The notes under the pieces were generated by a model. That model worked only from the letters and a program-made list of their open reading frames with translations. It ran no database searches and had not been told where the DNA came from. The position numbers were made by a program, and so were the translations under genes. From the IMG/VR virus record IMGVR_UViG_3300008266_000613, positions 1-40,034 of that record: a stretch of 40,034 bases of DNA. One strand, given 5' to 3'. Of this stretch, positions 28,601 through 34,915 are shown in pieces. Origin of the DNA: a virus. The stretch's first letter is position 1; every line of letters starts with the position of its first letter.

Positions 28601-28950
28601 ATGATGTATGGACTTCTTATGGCAGTAGCCCTAGAGGACAAGCAACCCCGTCTGCTCCATCTACTCCAGCCCCAGTTCTAGTAAGTATTAGCGGAAATAA
28701 CTCATTAGCATTAGGTGGAACATTCTCTTGGAGTTTCTCCAATTCTCCAACAAGCTATTCGGTATTTTGCCAAGGACCAACTGGAACTGTATTTACAACT
28801 AGCAACCAGTATACTTATACTGGTACAACTTTTAGGCCTGGTTATGATGGAACTGGATGGCAAGGGGCAGGAAACTATACAATTTATGTCTCAGCTAGAA
28901 ACTCTGGTGGAGACAGCGCTGTTGCAAGCCAAACAACATTTATGAATTAG
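25684..28950 (+). CDS. Large tail fibre / adhesin with PKD and FN3 domains
   Basis: 1088 residues. The N-terminus (IGSSTWASAKAVFVKTANGWIQAWPG) is a phage tail attachment-like motif. Residues ~35-470 are beta-rich with long spacer segments. Around residues 478-575 is a PKD-like domain (LSATPLTGTSPLSVSFTV, then GIDYGDGSAIDW and KTYTSGGVFTATVRT). Four or so FN3-like repeats follow; two near residues 800-990 are close relatives, both containing NATKYRI(Y/W)W and TTYYF(Y/W)VSAS. The final ~85 residues form another Ig-like unit. Such repeats bind cell-surface sugars or act as spacers. Arginine is mostly AGA. It probably is the main adhesin or a fibre of the phage; this is inferred from domains and location. 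Confidence 0.65.
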   Translation: MPIYTKKSNGTWSTNAKKIFAKIGSSTWASAKAVFVKTANGWIQAWPGNAPSVRPSDPISLRLTSYSGPLADTVNFEYINTVMYGDDGSYDGDAPIQIDNTSRKMVYYPDTSTNSTRTTIETSDVFNLSNNSLSDVDGVDGKYVRYSLRAFNNSGELDAFSEPVRVIRRTPEFASTILLDIDASLSEFFTQYALEFNIKNNWYDCVDWTRSYVRWWKHTDTTNYRNGTILQTDYLNSSTIGGRFNRYGSYTRGDGTNLNGESFISVMANDLPAGYYVVGEVVLLNSYTDYYNTEVKQSKASDAIPIVSNVRFLDINGETAIDSQGNIVSDALWDLKFDVSGVSASTTYRVQYRLYNDSATSNWYTDFDGSSANWEDSSIWRTSYNSDGSGDGYLSGVSLVGSTAYVEDRAFINTALLTGSPTYGGGLRRWHLEYRISVQNPGQARVYYNGTPQNGSYFHFGSSGGTFEIMPSTVPTLSATPLTGTSPLSVSFTVTTNSYPSGNASYPRAIGIDYGDGSAIDWQYYSSSNPTRTVNKTYTSGGVFTATVRTIPEGDTSRGTRSRTITSISRPPAPNTLTASTNRTDGVLLQWDLPSSQSANYYEIYWQSSQGTGPVNQSTFADFGRSGDTANAITSKSFLDTTISSNSTRYYRVRARNSSDTTDPNFCSDWFPSPGNNAITGTRIAANLTAPTITNVPTITAGGAVTAFFTGGSGPAYQIYWTTGVAPTTPVTPDASGTSSPLTDNSGPTTPSSGSVRWFMYVRSVATVGETSVGPSSVASAWSSGYEFTVNAANASPPSSVSASVSGNVFSVSWPQATNATKYRIYWTTASSYTGDPASSYDAEVSEPTRSTQFTLSYNTTYYFYVSASGSNNVWTAYNLARSSATTSGSPPVQNATAPTSVTATPGNGSVTVTWSGDTNATKYRIWWSTSSSGNSGVNPAVSYDAERTVRNVTFSLSNGTTYYFWVSASNTNDVWTSYGSSPRGQATPSAPSTPAPVLVSISGNNSLALGGTFSWSFSNSPTSYSVFCQGPTGTVFTTSNQYTYTGTTFRPGYDGTGWQGAGNYTIYVSARNSGGDSAVASQTTFMN

Positions 28951-28957
28951 GAGATAT

Positions 28958-29167
28958 ATGTTAAGTAATACAGATAAGATATCTTTGATTAATTTAAAAT
29001 TAGAGTTCTGGAATGCAAGGCTGCAGGAAAGTATAAATGCTATAGAAACCCTTAATGGTTTAGGCAACCAGTTTAAAATAGACGGCAATGCGTCTGATAT
29101 AGATAACTATGGCAAAATCATACAGGTTTTAGAAACAGAAAAAGAAGCCTTGACTAATCAGGGCTAA
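28958..29167 (+). CDS. Small helical protein, first of a pair
   Basis: 69 residues, preceded by TAGGAG. It appears to fold as two helices separated by a glycine-containing turn (TLNGLGNQFKIDG). The start NTDKISLINLKLEFWNARLQ resembles KEDKLSIIDQHIRNIEYSIY in the next gene, so the two may be tandem duplicates. No known motif. Location at the end of the fibre genes suggests a tail accessory or fibre assembly part. Confidence 0.6.
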   Translation: MLSNTDKISLINLKLEFWNARLQESINAIETLNGLGNQFKIDGNASDIDNYGKIIQVLETEKEALTNQG

Positions 29168-29177
29168 ATGATATAAT
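29150..29177 (+). promoter_or_regulatory. Promoter upstream of small coiled-coil genes
   Basis: TTGACT (29150-29155), 16-base spacer, TATAAT (29172-29177) preceded by TGA. It overlaps the 3' end of the previous gene. A very short leader of about 11 bases contains AAAGGAGG before the ATG at 29195. Confidence 0.65.
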
Positions 29178-29194
29178 AAGGAAAGGAGGATATA

Positions 29195-29410
29195 ATGAGT
29201 CTAGCAAAAGAAGATAAGCTGTCAATTATTGATCAGCACATTAGAAATATTGAGTATTCTATTTATGGGTCTCAATTAGATCTTATTGAGGCACAGGCTG
29301 TTGCCTCTCCAGATGCAGTATCAATTGCATCTATTAATGATCGAATTACTTCAGCTACTGCAAAGAAGACAGCTCTTCTAGCAGAAAGAACAGAAGTAGA
29401 AGCAGAATAG
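29195..29410 (+). CDS. Small helical protein, second of a pair
   Basis: 71 residues with a strong AAAGGAGG ribosome binding site and its own promoter. The helical hairpin has a short central turn (ASPDAVSIA). Its N-terminus is similar to the preceding gene. The C-terminal helix is Ala/Glu/Thr/Lys-rich (TSATAKKTALLAERTEVEAE). Not recognised; likely a tail-associated oligomerising protein by location. Confidence 0.6.
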   Translation: MSLAKEDKLSIIDQHIRNIEYSIYGSQLDLIEAQAVASPDAVSIASINDRITSATAKKTALLAERTEVEAE

Positions 29411-29418
29411 GAAAATAA

Positions 29419-29604
29419 ATGGCAGAAAAAGCGGAACTAATAATTACCGCCCTACAGCAACGTATCGGAGAAATTGTATCTAATTATGAAACTCAGATTG
29501 CAGTATTACGGGCAGAAATTACAAAGCTTGTTGAAGAGAAAGAAGCGAAGCGTGAGGCTGTTCAAGAATACAACGAACATCTTGATAATCTCGCAACCGA
29601 CTAA
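29419..29604 (+). CDS. Small coiled-coil protein
   Basis: 61 residues, starting 8 bases after the previous stop with AGGAAAATAA upstream. The whole protein is a predicted coiled coil: IITALQQRIGEIVSNYETQI and VLRAEITKLVEEKEAKREAV show a regular hydrophobic spacing. It probably oligomerises. It follows two other short helical genes and precedes two beta-rich virion-like proteins, so a role in fibre trimerisation is possible but unproven. Its last 23 bases overlap the likely start of the next gene. Confidence 0.6.
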   Translation: MAEKAELIITALQQRIGEIVSNYETQIAVLRAEITKLVEEKEAKREAVQEYNEHLDNLATD

Positions 29605-29950
29605 CTTCCCATCTGGAATTGCTGTTAAAACAGACAGCGCCACCTATTGGATTAAAGACGGTAAAAGATTTAAATTGATTTCAGATAGGGCCGCCACTTC
29701 TTGGCAGTTTACTACGGTAAATGCTACTGAGGCGGCTTTATCAGGAATTAAACTAGTAGGAAAACTGGGGTTCAGAGACGGGACCTTGATCAAAAACATA
29801 GCAGATGGTAAAATGTATTTAGTGTCTCAAAATAAACTGCGTCACATTGTTGACCCAGATATTTTTACTAAGTATGGCTTAGATAGATCTAAACTAATTG
29901 AGGTATCTGAGGCGGAAGTAAAAGCACACGATATAGGAGAATCATTATAA
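29582..29950 (+). CDS. Beta-repeat virion protein, probable TTG start
   Basis: About 122 residues from TTG at 29582; longer readings to 29474 in this frame give basic, low-quality sequence that shadows the previous gene. No clear Shine-Dalgarno is visible, so translation may rely on the 23-base overlap. Two similar units of about 45 residues are seen: ATYWIKDGKRFKLISD near the start and KMYLVSQNKLRHIVDPDIFTKYG with LIEVSEAEV after it. Repeats of this 'DGK-R' beta-hairpin form are common in secreted and surface proteins of bacteria. It could be a tail surface protein. The next gene starts at its stop codon (TAATG). Confidence 0.55.
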   Translation: MIISQPTNFPSGIAVKTDSATYWIKDGKRFKLISDRAATSWQFTTVNATEAALSGIKLVGKLGFRDGTLIKNIADGKMYLVSQNKLRHIVDPDIFTKYGLDRSKLIEVSEAEVKAHDIGESL

Positions 29951-30390
29951 TGGCAGTAAATCAACATAATGCGGTTACGTTTAACGATGGAGAGCCTTTA
30001 GATCCTGTTAAACTAAATAAACTGTCACAAAATATTGATAATCTTTTCCAGATGACAAGTGTATCTAATCAAACAGACAACTCTGGAAATCCAGCAACTG
30101 CAATTGTTTTTACAAAGTATCACAAGTTTGAAGATGTTGGTGCTGGCAAAATGGATAAACTTACATTTAATTTTGGAGATAAGTTTACTGAAGATGAAAT
30201 TAAAAGCGGTAAGGTGTTTGCAGTAGCAAGCCTAAGAAACAGCTTAACCGCAGATGACAACATGATGGTAAGCGTGACTGGAATTACAACCACGCCTACA
30301 ATCTATGTAGTAAATAAGGGCAAGAAGCCAAGAGACATTGCAGTAGGAATTATTGCAGTTGTTTTAAGAGAAGTGGTATCAGCAGGATAG
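29950..30390 (+). CDS. Tail accessory protein (unknown)
   Basis: 146 residues. The N-terminal VTFNDGEPLDPVKLNKLSQNIDNLFQ, an extended strand followed by a helix, is a pattern often found in phage fibre and fibre-associated proteins. The rest is predicted beta (KMDKLTFNFGDKF, VFAVASLRNSLTADDNMMVSVTG, DIAVGIIAVVLREV). It is the last gene of the virion module; a promoter starts 3 bases after its stop. Role inferred from neighbourhood only. Confidence 0.5.
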   Translation: MAVNQHNAVTFNDGEPLDPVKLNKLSQNIDNLFQMTSVSNQTDNSGNPATAIVFTKYHKFEDVGAGKMDKLTFNFGDKFTEDEIKSGKVFAVASLRNSLTADDNMMVSVTGITTTPTIYVVNKGKKPRDIAVGIIAVVLREVVSAG

Positions 30391-30392
30391 TC

Positions 30393-30420
30393 TTGACAGG
30401 CTACTGCTATATGTTATAAT
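30393..30420 (+). promoter_or_regulatory. Strong promoter for replication genes
   Basis: A perfect TTGACA (30393-30398), 16-base spacer, and perfect TATAAT (30415-30420) preceded by TGT. It is the best promoter match in the window. The expected transcription start is near 30427, only about 7 bases upstream of a hairpin with a T-tract. Confidence 0.85.
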
Positions 30421-30433
30421 AATAACTAACGCC

Positions 30434-30457
30434 AAGTCACGACCTCGTGACTTTTTT
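30434..30457 (+). terminator. Terminator-like hairpin just after promoter start
   Basis: AAGTCACG (30434-30441) pairs with CGTGACTT (30446-30453) around a 4-base loop, followed by a T run (30452-30457). It can end the virion-gene transcripts coming from upstream. Because it begins about 7 bases after the predicted start of the 30393 promoter, it could also act as an attenuator or a 5' stabilising hairpin. Confidence 0.75.
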
Positions 30458-30473
30458 CGTATTAAGGTGGAGA

Positions 30474-31277
30474 ATGAGTAACGATTTAAAGTGGATGCTA
30501 TCATCTGATCAGCAATTCCCATATCAAGACGACAAGATGATTGAGCTTTGGTTTAAAGTAATGAAATGGTTTAAGCCAGACGTAGTTGATTACCTTGGCG
30601 ATACAGACGATCAAGCATGTTATAGCAAGTATACAGAAGGTCGTTCCGCAGAATTTTTAAACTTATATAAAACAGATAGCGCAGATTTAATTATTCCAAC
30701 TATGCGACATGAAGCAAAAGGTGCAAGAGATTTCTATGCAAAGACTCGTGATATGCTTCCAGAAGCACAATTGTTTTCTGCATTAGGCAATCACGATATT
30801 CGTATCTTTAATTATGTAGATGCAAAGTTGCCAGACTATATATCAGAAGTAACTCCAGAAGCTTTATGGAATCTTGACTCATTGGGATATGAATATATCT
30901 TCTATGACTCATTGCCAAAACGTCGCTTTGGAGACATCCATGTTCATCACGGTATTTCAATTTCGGCTACAGGATCTGTAAGAAAAGACATGGAAGATAT
31001 GCAGGTGTCTTTGATTCGTGGACACTCTCATAGAATTGCTTCACATATGGTAACATATGAATTAAGAAACAATGGCCAAGGTGAAACATTGCGTGGTTAT
31101 GAAATTGGACACATGTGCGACGAAAAGGGTCCAGGTATGAAGTATACTCAACACCACGATTGGCAAAAGGGATTTGCAATTGCTCATATTGAAAATGGAG
31201 AATATCCACATATTCAAATGATCCATGTATCTCCAGATTATTCGTGCGTCGTAGATGGGAAACTATTTAAACTATGA
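30474..31277 (+). CDS. Calcineurin-like metallophosphoesterase
   Basis: 267 residues. The ATG at 30474 has AAGGTGGAG in front; an earlier GTG at 30447 would lie inside the hairpin. The metal-binding motifs of the family are present in order: Asp12-x-Gln14 (in SSDQQFP), GD at 42-43 (in YLGDTDD), GNHD at 105-108, HHG at 158-160 and GHSH at 183-186. The first motif normally reads D-x-H; Gln replaces His here. Family members hydrolyse phosphodiesters or phosphomonoesters, and phage versions have been linked to nucleic acid processing, but the substrate cannot be told from sequence. It leads the replication operon and overlaps the next gene by ATGA. Confidence 0.8.
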   Translation: MSNDLKWMLSSDQQFPYQDDKMIELWFKVMKWFKPDVVDYLGDTDDQACYSKYTEGRSAEFLNLYKTDSADLIIPTMRHEAKGARDFYAKTRDMLPEAQLFSALGNHDIRIFNYVDAKLPDYISEVTPEALWNLDSLGYEYIFYDSLPKRRFGDIHVHHGISISATGSVRKDMEDMQVSLIRGHSHRIASHMVTYELRNNGQGETLRGYEIGHMCDEKGPGMKYTQHHDWQKGFAIAHIENGEYPHIQMIHVSPDYSCVVDGKLFKL

Positions 31278-31462
31278 TGCAGTGTCAGAGATGCCGTGGA
31301 CGAGTATTTGTCGATAGAGTTTTCTCTCAAAAACTACATGTTGAGCTTTTCTGTATTCTATGCGGAAGGCGTTGGATGATTAATAAGGATACGAGTGCAT
31401 TTGGGCGATGGCTAGAGAAAAAAGACAAAGAGTTCGCAAAAAACTTCTCTATTTCTTCTTAA
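31274..31462 (+). CDS. Small zinc-ribbon protein
   Basis: 62 residues, starting in an ATGA overlap with the phosphoesterase stop. Cys4-x2-Cys7 and Cys27-x2-Cys30 form a four-cysteine zinc ribbon (QCQRCRGR ... FCILCGRRW). The tail is charged. Such small ribbons bind nucleic acid or proteins, often in transcription or replication. It may regulate the operon or assist the replication proteins. Its 3' end overlaps the next gene by 55 bases in another frame. Confidence 0.65.
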   Translation: MMQCQRCRGRVFVDRVFSQKLHVELFCILCGRRWMINKDTSAFGRWLEKKDKEFAKNFSISS

Positions 31463-31890
31463 ACGGGAATATACATAAAGTATTAAAATCCTCTAGGGCA
31501 AGAGATGAGATAGTTGCTTGGTGCTATCCAGATAAAAAAAGAGTGATGTATCCGTATTCTTTAGTAAAGAAGAATATGGAAAATGCTTATTCTACAGTAG
31601 AGGCAGCAAAACTATTGAATAGGCATAAGGTAACTATTGAAGAATATATTTTGCAGGGCAAAATAAAAGCTCCACAAAAAGTATATCCAATTAGTAATCC
31701 AGAAAGTTCATGGTCTAAATATATGTTTAGCGAATCGGACATATTGGACATCCATCAATTTATTATTGATGCTGGATACATCAGAGAATTGCCATCAAGA
31801 TCAGAATTGCAAGCTCTTCTCAAACATAATTTAATATTGTATACTAAGACCAATGACGGTTCATTTGTACCTGTATGGAAGGCGGAATAG
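31408..31890 (+). CDS. HTH DNA-binding protein
   Basis: 160 residues. A basic N-terminal part (MAREKRQRVRKKLLYFF) is followed by a winged-helix type HTH near residues 59-90 (YSTVEAAKLLNRHKVTIEEYILQGKI), the pattern of MerR/excisionase-like domains, then a polar region. It may act as a regulator or a replication initiator-like DNA binder. The ATG at 31408 is preferred because the N-terminus is basic and conserved-looking; an internal ATG at 31575 would retain only the HTH part. It overlaps the zinc-ribbon gene by 55 bases. Confidence 0.6.
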   Translation: MAREKRQRVRKKLLYFFLNGNIHKVLKSSRARDEIVAWCYPDKKRVMYPYSLVKKNMENAYSTVEAAKLLNRHKVTIEEYILQGKIKAPQKVYPISNPESSWSKYMFSESDILDIHQFIIDAGYIRELPSRSELQALLKHNLILYTKTNDGSFVPVWKAE

Positions 31891-32093
31891 TGGAAACTAA
31901 GGTGAAGGTAGATCTTTCGTTTACTCGTAACTTGGGTAATTACGAAAGCATTAAAATTGGCATAGGCATTGAAGACTTTGTTCGTGATGGAGAAAATGCT
32001 GATACTGCAACAGAGCGTGTGTATAAGTTTGTAGAAGACAAATTGATTGAAAAGACTCGTGAGGTTGAAGAGGAACTAAAACGTGGCAAATGA
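31890..32093 (+). CDS. Small acidic protein, unknown
   Basis: 67 residues from GTG at 31890, which overlaps the previous stop (TAGTG) and has GGAAGGCGG upstream; an ATG at 31875 in frame is an alternative. The sequence has a beta start (KVKVDLSFTRNLGNYESIKIGIGIEDFV) followed by a charged helix (RVYKFVEDKLIEKTREVEEELKRGK). Not assigned to a known family. Close spacing to the replication genes suggests a DNA-metabolism accessory, but this is context only. Confidence 0.55.
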   Translation: METKVKVDLSFTRNLGNYESIKIGIGIEDFVRDGENADTATERVYKFVEDKLIEKTREVEEELKRGK

Positions 32094-32400
32094 GAAAGAG
32101 CCTTATGTTTTAATAGGACTATACGAATCTTTATATAAGGAGAAGTATAATAAAAAGCCACGCCTAAATAAATTCCGTGAAAAATGGGCTATGCAAGATG
32201 TCATTGATAGTGTAGGATATGAACGTGCAAAAGAATTGCTTATCTATTATTTTAAGACTGGTAAGTCTGGGCATCCGCTCAACTTCTTCTTTTATAACTT
32301 TGATAAGATAGATATTTTAAAGAATGAGATTGATAGAGATAAGGAAAAGCGTCGCATGCTGCGAGAGGCTACAAAGAAAATGGTGGAAGGCGAAGAATGA
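32083..32400 (+). CDS. Putative helicase-loader-position protein
   Basis: 105 residues from GTG at 32083 with AGAGGA upstream, overlapping the previous gene by 11 bases. The protein is helical and basic-acidic (RLNKFREKWAMQDVIDSVGYERAKELLIYYFKTGKSGHPLNFFFYNFD), with no Walker motif. It directly precedes the helicase and overlaps it by ATGA. Helicase loaders or primase-helicase partners often sit here, yet the sequence gives no proof. Call it a conserved-looking unknown. Confidence 0.45.
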   Translation: MANEKEPYVLIGLYESLYKEKYNKKPRLNKFREKWAMQDVIDSVGYERAKELLIYYFKTGKSGHPLNFFFYNFDKIDILKNEIDRDKEKRRMLREATKKMVEGEE

Positions 32401-33641
32401 ATACAGAAGCAGAATTACTATCTTCCGTATGTAAGAATAAAGATATAAGTGTATTACTTGCAGATAATGTAGATGAGATCTTTACATCCCATGCCGATAT
32501 TTGGAATAGCCTAAAAACATACTATTATAAATTTAAAGCAGTTCCAGAAGTAGGCATTCTTATGGAGCGTCATAAAGACTTTGAGCCAGTTGATACAAAT
32601 GCACAGACTGGATACTATTTAGATAAACTTAAAAATGAATATCTGACTAATAAGCTTAAGAGCATTATTATTCAATCTGGGTCTTCTCTAAAAGAAGATG
32701 CTGCATCAAGGGTTCTTGCAGAAATGCAATCTAAGCTCGCAAACCTTTCTAAGTTTACAAATAATGTTCGTGATATTGATGTCACAGATCTTGAAGCAGC
32801 AGAGAATCATTTCCTTTCGGTAAAAGAGCGTTCTGCAGCAATGGGCGGAAGCCCAGGAATTCTAACTGGGTTTGATGCAATTGATAAAGCATATCCTACT
32901 GGTATGGCTCCAGGACACTTAATTGTTGCTATTGGTTGGCCAGGACGTGGTAAGACATGGTTTACTTCCTATCTTGCATGTAAGGCATGGGAACAAGGAT
33001 TCAAGCCAATGATTGTATCTCTTGAGATGTCTCCAGAAAATATGCGTGACCGTATATACACAATGCTTGGCTCAGGATTATTCCGTGCCAGCGATTTTTC
33101 AAAAGGCGATATCGATGTAGATACATTTAAGTCTTGGGGTAAGAAGAAGTTTGAGGGAAAGAATTCATTTGTCCTAGTATCAAATGAGGGTACTGCAGAG
33201 GTTACACCTGCAACTATTCAGGGAAAGATTGATCAGCATAAACCAGATTTAGTTATTTTAGATTACCATCAATTGTTTAATGATAATAAGCGGAGCATGT
33301 CAGAAGTTGAGCGTAACCGTAACATATCTCGTGAATTTAAGCTGTTAGCAGTTTCTAATAATATTCCAGTAATTGATATTACTGCAGCAACAGCAGATGA
33401 TATTTCTGACCAAGACGAGCCACCTATGATGTCTCAGGTAGCATGGTCTAAGGCAATTGAGTATGATGCTGATATGGCTATGGCTATCCACAGATATCCA
33501 GGAACTAATATGATTGAAGTTGTTTCACGCAAGAATAGGCATGGACACGAGTTTGATTTCTACCTTGATTGGGATATTAATCGTGGTGTTATTAGCCCTA
33601 TCTATGAAAATCTTCCAGATATGAAGAGCGGAAATGAATAG
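32397..33641 (+). CDS. Replicative DNA helicase, DnaB-like
   Basis: 414 residues. It unwinds DNA at the replication fork as a ring hexamer using ATP. A helical N-terminal region (residues 1-140) precedes a RecA-type core: Walker A GWPGRGKT at 180-187, the switch VSLEMSPENMRDRI at ~207-220, and Walker B LVILDYHQLF at ~285-294. A RKNRHGHEFDFYLDWD strand near 380 fits the C-terminal part of the DnaB core. It starts with an ATGA overlap. With primase, SSB and polymerase downstream it belongs to a phage replisome. Confidence 0.85.
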   Translation: MNTEAELLSSVCKNKDISVLLADNVDEIFTSHADIWNSLKTYYYKFKAVPEVGILMERHKDFEPVDTNAQTGYYLDKLKNEYLTNKLKSIIIQSGSSLKEDAASRVLAEMQSKLANLSKFTNNVRDIDVTDLEAAENHFLSVKERSAAMGGSPGILTGFDAIDKAYPTGMAPGHLIVAIGWPGRGKTWFTSYLACKAWEQGFKPMIVSLEMSPENMRDRIYTMLGSGLFRASDFSKGDIDVDTFKSWGKKKFEGKNSFVLVSNEGTAEVTPATIQGKIDQHKPDLVILDYHQLFNDNKRSMSEVERNRNISREFKLLAVSNNIPVIDITAATADDISDQDEPPMMSQVAWSKAIEYDADMAMAIHRYPGTNMIEVVSRKNRHGHEFDFYLDWDINRGVISPIYENLPDMKSGNE

Positions 33642-33936
33642 AAAGATAAAGACATTTGGTCATGATGGGGAATTCCTAGACGATTCTGTTGTTATGATAT
33701 CAAGGGTGGCAGCAGAAAATGCTGTTATGCATGAAATGCGGGATAAGGGTTATGCAAGGATACTAGATCTTGACGTAGGCTGGTATACACAGTATGATTC
33801 TGTAATTAATAAATGGGAATATGCTATTAGAATATATGGCATATATGTTGGTAAAAGAAAGGCACGTGAATGCGAGGGATGGTCACAAGGAAAATTGATT
33901 CCACGATCTACACACCAGCACATGTTAAAGCAGTAG
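33634..33936 (+). CDS. Unknown small protein between helicase and primase
   Basis: 100 residues, starting 8 bases before the helicase stop and overlapping the primase start by 67 bases. Predicted beta strands in FGHDGEFLDDSVVMISRVAAEN and ILDLDVGWYTQYDSVINKWEYAIRIYGIYVG. Not recognised and no motif seen. The codon frame differs from that of primase in the overlap, so both genes constrain each other there. Confidence 0.5.
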   Translation: MNRKIKTFGHDGEFLDDSVVMISRVAAENAVMHEMRDKGYARILDLDVGWYTQYDSVINKWEYAIRIYGIYVGKRKARECEGWSQGKLIPRSTHQHMLKQ

Positions 33937-34862
33937 TTAAATCGCTTGGCATAGAAATAGTTGGAGAAACTAATAATGATTTCCTATGCTACTGTCCGTT
34001 TCATTCTAATCGCCATACTTCAAGCTTTAGCGTAAGCAGAGAAAAGGGTGCTTATATTTGTTTTAACCCAGCATGCGGAGAGGCTGGCACATTAAATGAA
34101 CTAGTTAAAAAAATCTTAAATAAGAATGAGTATGAGACAATCAGATACATCGCTTCTAAAGAAGCTGAATCTGTAGAGAACTTTGATGAAGTCATGGCCA
34201 ATATGTTTGAAGATAAACCAGAGTTTAATGAGTTTCCACAAGAAACTTTAGACCAATTATATAATAGACTTGGCGCTTCTGAAGATGCTAAAGCATATTT
34301 AATTTCTCGTGGTATTAATGAGCAATCTATGCACGACTTTAAATTAGGATATTCTGAAAATATGGACATGGTTATTACCCCAGTTCATAGCCCAGACGGA
34401 ATACCAATTGGATTGGTTGGAAGATCCATTAAAGATAAAGCATTTAAGAACAGCACCAATCTTGCTAAAAGCAAAACATTATTTAATATTCATCGTGCCA
34501 AAAAAATAGGTGGGCACGTAATCATTGTAGAATCTAACTTTGATGCAATAAGAATTCATCAGGCTGGATTCCCAAATGTTGTTGCAACATTAGGAGGTTT
34601 TCTTTCTATTGAACAACAAAACTTATTGAATAGATATTTCAATAAGATAACAATTATGACAGACGCAGATTTGGCTGGCAGGGAATTAGGCCTGAGCATA
34701 GCCAATAAATTACGTAATAAAGACATCTTGTGGGCTTCGTATGAATATGGTAAGATATACCCACATGATGCAAAAGATGCTGGCGATATGACTGATGAAG
34801 AAATTGTAGCTTGTATTAAAAATTCTGTATCCGATATAGAATACAGAACCTGGAATTCGTGA
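33870..34862 (+). CDS. DNA primase, DnaG-like
   Basis: 330 residues; about half the size of bacterial DnaG and lacking its C-terminal helicase-binding domain. It makes RNA primers for lagging-strand synthesis. A CHC2 zinc motif lies at Cys42, His45, Cys64 and Cys69 (YCPFH ... YICFNPACG). The TOPRIM fold follows: VIIVESNFDAI with Glu221, then ITIMTDADLAG with Asp265 and Asp267. The ATG at 33870 has AAAGG upstream at 33858-33862; a second ATG at 33879 is possible. The order helicase-unknown-primase-SSB-polymerase supports a replication operon. Confidence 0.85.
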   Translation: MRGMVTRKIDSTIYTPAHVKAVVKSLGIEIVGETNNDFLCYCPFHSNRHTSSFSVSREKGAYICFNPACGEAGTLNELVKKILNKNEYETIRYIASKEAESVENFDEVMANMFEDKPEFNEFPQETLDQLYNRLGASEDAKAYLISRGINEQSMHDFKLGYSENMDMVITPVHSPDGIPIGLVGRSIKDKAFKNSTNLAKSKTLFNIHRAKKIGGHVIIVESNFDAIRIHQAGFPNVVATLGGFLSIEQQNLLNRYFNKITIMTDADLAGRELGLSIANKLRNKDILWASYEYGKIYPHDAKDAGDMTDEEIVACIKNSVSDIEYRTWNS

Positions 34863-34868
34863 TATAAT
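34863..34868 (+). promoter_or_regulatory. Extended -10 promoter for SSB
   Basis: TGA-TATAAT (34860-34868), overlapping the primase stop codon (34860-34862). The candidate -35 (AATACA, 34840-34845, 17-base spacer) is weak. A leader of about 40 bases contains AAAGGAG (34901-34907) before the ATG at 34916. It would give extra SSB message inside the operon. Confidence 0.45.
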
Positions 34869-34915
34869 AAAATGACAGATGGATATATACCATCAACTAT
34901 AAAGGAGAAACATAA

